Positions 6,927 through 8,803 of a DNA stretch of 8,803 nt are shown piece after piece (positions within the stretch are counted from its first letter, which is position 1; each line of letters begins with the position of its first letter). Position numbers and translations under genes: made by a program. The notes beneath the pieces are model-generated. The model was not told where the DNA came from, made no database searches, and saw nothing but the letters and a program-made list of their open reading frames with translations. This DNA is from Bacteroidales bacterium (GTDB lineage: Bacteria > Bacteroidota > Bacteroidia > Bacteroidales > JAAUTT01), in assembly GCA_025350365.1 (NCBI GenBank), contig JANXXY010000438.1, positions 1-8,803 on the forward strand, read 5' to 3'.

Positions 6927-7215
6927 ATAGCAATTGGACCGTGATGTTTCTTTAAATAATTATATAAATTTTATGGTTTATTTTCTGCCAGAAGTAAAAA
7001 TTGATTTACAAAAAATCCTATCTTACAATACTAATCAATAAGTTTTTTTAATTTTGGCTTTTAACCAATTAATCTAATAAATAAGGTAGCATTAACATTG
7101 TGATGAAATGAGTATGTTGATTTGACGATTCAAAACTTTAGAAAACTTTTTGAAAACTTAAGAATTCCATACATCCTTAATTTGCTTGGATTGCACTTCG
7201 AATAATTTGCTTATA
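6927..7215. other. AT-rich intergenic stretch before the glycosyltransferase gene
   Basis: With the terminator, this makes a 375-bp gap without a recognised gene. It holds one short frame (6973-7041, 22 codons, listed in findings) that resembles the beginning of a ParE-type toxin and may be a relic. I found no full TAnnTTTG box upstream of the glycosyltransferase; TAATTTG-like sequences near 7178-7184 and 7203-7209 have the wrong internal spacing. The promoter of that gene is therefore unknown. Confidence 0.5.
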
Positions 7216-8028
7216 ATGAAAGTTAGTCTTATCATTCCTACATATAATCGTGATGAATACTTAGTGGACACTTTAAAGTGTGCACTACTTCAAAACTTCG
7301 ATGACTACGAAATAATTGTTGTTGATCAAAGCTCTCAGCATAAGGCAGAAACTCATCTCTTTTTTGAAAAGTATAAAAACCAACTGATTTATTTGAGATC
7401 AGAGACTCCTTCACTCACCCTAGCCCGAAACATAGGTGTAAATGCCTCACGGGGAGAAGTAATTATTATGGTTGACGACGATACCCTTTTTAATGAAAAT
7501 TTTATCAGAGAGCATTGGGATGCCCATCAAAAAGGATTTGATGTTGTTAGCGGCCGGGTTGAAGAGGGATTACTTAAAACCTCAAAACGCCCGATATGGT
7601 TTAACAAATGGGGCAGATATATTGGTAGCGAAAATTGCCCTGTGAACGGTTCTACAAATAAATTAGCAGGTTGTAACGGATCTTTCAAAAGAAAAGTCTT
7701 TGATAGCATTGGAGGATTCGATGAGCGATTTATAAAAATGGCTAATTGTGAAGATGCAGATTTTGGCTATCGTGCGTTTACTGCCGGTTTTAAAATAACA
7801 TTTATAGCTTTAGCTGAGGTAAATCATCGCAAAGCATACGACGGGGGCGCTGGGAATCGCAATAAATACTTATATCTTGATCAGGCTTATTATCAAAATC
7901 GATTTTATTTCACGAAGAAAAATTTTCCAGCATATGCTTTATTATACCTTCGCTTAAGGTTAATTATCAAGGGGATGAAGGCGGCTTATCAACTTGTAAA
8001 ATCGGCAGAAAAAGAGGCTATGCACTAA
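7216..8028 (+). CDS. Family 2 glycosyltransferase
   Basis: This encodes a 270-residue GT-A fold glycosyltransferase of the GT2 superfamily, which transfers a sugar from a nucleotide-diphosphate donor, usually onto a lipid-linked or surface glycan. The N-terminus MKVSLIIPTYNRDEYL is the classic GT2 opening. YEIIVVDQSS (31-40) forms part of the donor pocket, and Asp87-Asp88-Asp89 in IIMVDDDTLF is the metal-binding DxD-type motif. GCNGSFKRKVFDSIGGFDERF (152-172) is the acceptor-side motif, Glu179-Asp180 in ANCEDADFGYR supplies the likely catalytic base, and His204 in VNHRKA follows. There are no membrane spans. The open frame reaches back to a TTG at 7186, but the ATG at 7216 starts exactly at the family N-terminus. 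It lacks a visible Shine-Dalgarno sequence. Donor and acceptor cannot be predicted. Its 3' end overlaps the convergent HAD gene by 11 bp. Confidence 0.94.
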   Translation: MKVSLIIPTYNRDEYLVDTLKCALLQNFDDYEIIVVDQSSQHKAETHLFFEKYKNQLIYLRSETPSLTLARNIGVNASRGEVIIMVDDDTLFNENFIREHWDAHQKGFDVVSGRVEEGLLKTSKRPIWFNKWGRYIGSENCPVNGSTNKLAGCNGSFKRKVFDSIGGFDERFIKMANCEDADFGYRAFTAGFKITFIALAEVNHRKAYDGGAGNRNKYLYLDQAYYQNRFYFTKKNFPAYALLYLRLRLIIKGMKAAYQLVKSAEKEAMH

Positions 8029-8635
8029 CTCCATCCTGCATATTTCTATTTGAATAAAAAGGCCTTACATCCGTAACTTTCATCCCGGCTTTTCGCGCAG
8101 CCTCTATCCCTTTCATCCCGTCCTCAAAAACCTGGCAAAACCCAGGTTCTACACCCATCAGTTCTGCGCATTTTAAGAATGTATCCGGTTCCGGTTTATG
8201 ATTCACTACATCATCGGCAGTAACTATAACCTCAAAATACTGACGCATACCAATGGCTTCCAGAATCATCTCTGCGCTTCGCCTCCCTCCACCTGTACCT
8301 ATACTCATTAAAATTTTACCAGAGTGAATTTTTACAAATTTTGTAATTGGTTGCATAGGTTTAATTGAAGCGGCTACAGAATAAAAATAAGATTGCTTTA
8401 ATTTTACAATTTCATCAATGGAAATATCACAGTGGCTATCATTCTTTATATATTCAGCAAACTTATGGGTGGGCATTCCGGTTAAATCGTAGAGAATTTG
8501 CTCATCAAATTGATAGTTAAAGCTGGCACAAACTTTTTGCCAGCATTGGATGTGGGTTGGAAGCGAATCAGCTAAAGTGCCGTCCAAATCGAAAATCAGA
8601 GCCTTAACGCCTTTGTGTATCTCAGGAAGAATCAT
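8018..8635 (-). CDS. HAD-family sugar phosphatase, YqaB-like
   Basis: This encodes a 205-residue haloacid-dehalogenase-superfamily hydrolase with an alpha-helical cap (subfamily I). Motif I is FDLDGT with nucleophile Asp16 and acid/base Asp18. Motif II is SIGTGG (Thr114). Motif III is Lys147 in NHKPEPDTF. Motif IV is Glu171-Asp172 in VFEDGMKGIEAA. The pattern THxxxW (27-32), LTGMPTHKFA (51-60), GTGGG, HKPEPDTFLKCAELMGVEP and RKAGMKVTDVR closely follows E. coli YqaB, a phosphatase acting on fructose-1-phosphate and similar small sugar phosphates. The family is certain; the substrate is inference, and beta-phosphoglucomutase-like activity is the main alternative. The ATG at 8635 puts DLDGT at the normal place, and a full -7 promoter box lies 26 bases upstream. 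Its tail overlaps the glycosyltransferase tail by 11 bp; a shared pathway is not implied by convergence. Confidence 0.93.
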   Translation of the reverse strand: MILPEIHKGVKALIFDLDGTLADSLPTHIQCWQKVCASFNYQFDEQILYDLTGMPTHKFAEYIKNDSHCDISIDEIVKLKQSYFYSVAASIKPMQPITKFVKIHSGKILMSIGTGGGRRSAEMILEAIGMRQYFEVIVTADDVVNHKPEPDTFLKCAELMGVEPGFCQVFEDGMKGIEAARKAGMKVTDVRPFYSNRNMQDGVSA

Positions 8636-8660
8636 TAATTATAACTTTATGAATAAGTCA

Positions 8661-8668
8661 CAAAAATA
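8661..8668 (-). promoter_or_regulatory. Putative -7 box for the HAD phosphatase gene
   Basis: Read on the minus strand this is TATTTTTG, a full match to the Bacteroidota -7 consensus TAnnTTTG, 26 bases before the ATG at 8635. The -33 position (about 8689-8693) reads GATT, which is not a good match. The box and its distance carry the call. Confidence 0.45.
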
Positions 8669-8760
8669 ATGGTTTTATGACTCCGGTTAAATCAGAGTCG
8701 CATTTTAAAAAAATTTATCGTTTTATAATTTTTATAACTACTGACCGACTAAAATAATAA

Positions 8761-8786
8761 GATTCTTCGCTTCGCTCAGAATGACA
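8761..8786. repeat. Fragment of a dispersed intergenic repeat (ATTCTTCGC...AGAATGACA type)
   Basis: The bases ATTCTTCGCTTCGCTCAGAA, followed by TGACA, match a short sequence I know as very common in intergenic regions of Bacteroidota and other environmental genomes, where its translations appear as spurious SFASLRMT-like peptides. It has an internal inverted repeat, ATTCT (8762-8766) with AGAAT (8778-8782), and is clearly more GC-rich than its surroundings. It lies close to the right edge, so the full unit may extend beyond the window. Confidence 0.6.
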
Positions 8787-8803
8787 AACGTTTATGTTAG
8801 TTT

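Noticed and set aside
7186..7215. Ten extra N-terminal residues on the glycosyltransferase from a TTG start
   Set aside because: The GT2 fold begins at MKVSLIIPTYN, encoded from the ATG at 7216.
1..8803. CRISPR array, insertion sequence, prophage or defence system
   Set aside because: There are no regularly spaced repeats, transposase, integrase, nuclease or phage genes; every sizeable gene belongs to a known housekeeping, signalling, metabolic or glycan family.

Overview
The window is AT-rich and reads as ordinary chromosome from a Bacteroidota bacterium, probably a Bacteroidales or Marinilabiliales-type environmental lineage. Three things support this. The start regions mostly lack a strong Shine-Dalgarno sequence. 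Several carry the Bacteroidota promoter signature (-33 TTTG/TTGG, about 21 bp, then -7 TAnnTTTG). The gene families also fit: DUF177/YceD divergent from typA, a DUF1987/SiaC-like protein, and a membrane-anchored PglF/WbpM-type dehydratase. The genus cannot be fixed from the sequence alone.

Layout, left to right. (1) The 5' part of a DUF177 (YceD-like) gene runs off the left edge on the minus strand, starting at a GTG. (2) The ribosome-associated GTPase typA/bipA is divergent from it, on the plus strand. (3) A stand-alone response-regulator receiver domain lies on the minus strand, tail-to-tail with typA. (4) After an AT-rich gap comes a plus-strand L-2-hydroxyglutarate oxidase (lhgO), tail-to-tail with (5) a minus-strand SiaC-like DUF1987 protein. 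(6) A 409-bp gap carries two back-to-back promoters, one for the SiaC-like gene and one for (7) a 651-residue CapD/PglF-type UDP-sugar 4,6-dehydratase on the plus strand. (8) A 17-bp perfect hairpin terminator closes that gene. (9) A second AT-rich gap holds a possible toxin-gene relic. (10) A family 2 glycosyltransferase (plus) converges on (11) a YqaB-like HAD phosphatase (minus). (12) The right edge carries a short piece of a widely dispersed intergenic repeat.

The genes do not form one pathway. typA and DUF177 belong to ribosome and translation housekeeping. The receiver and SiaC-like proteins are small signalling parts without visible partners. lhgO is a metabolic flavoenzyme standing alone. 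The dehydratase and glycosyltransferase point to surface glycan synthesis but are separated by a terminator. The clearest structural theme is that all three convergent gene pairs overlap at their stop codons, two of them through the same 4-base TTAG, so none has room for a terminator between the genes.

I did not find a convincing undescribed system. The points most worth a second look are the interlocked gene ends, the symmetric divergent promoter pair with its long dehydratase leader, the orphan SiaC-like protein, and the dispersed repeat at the right edge.
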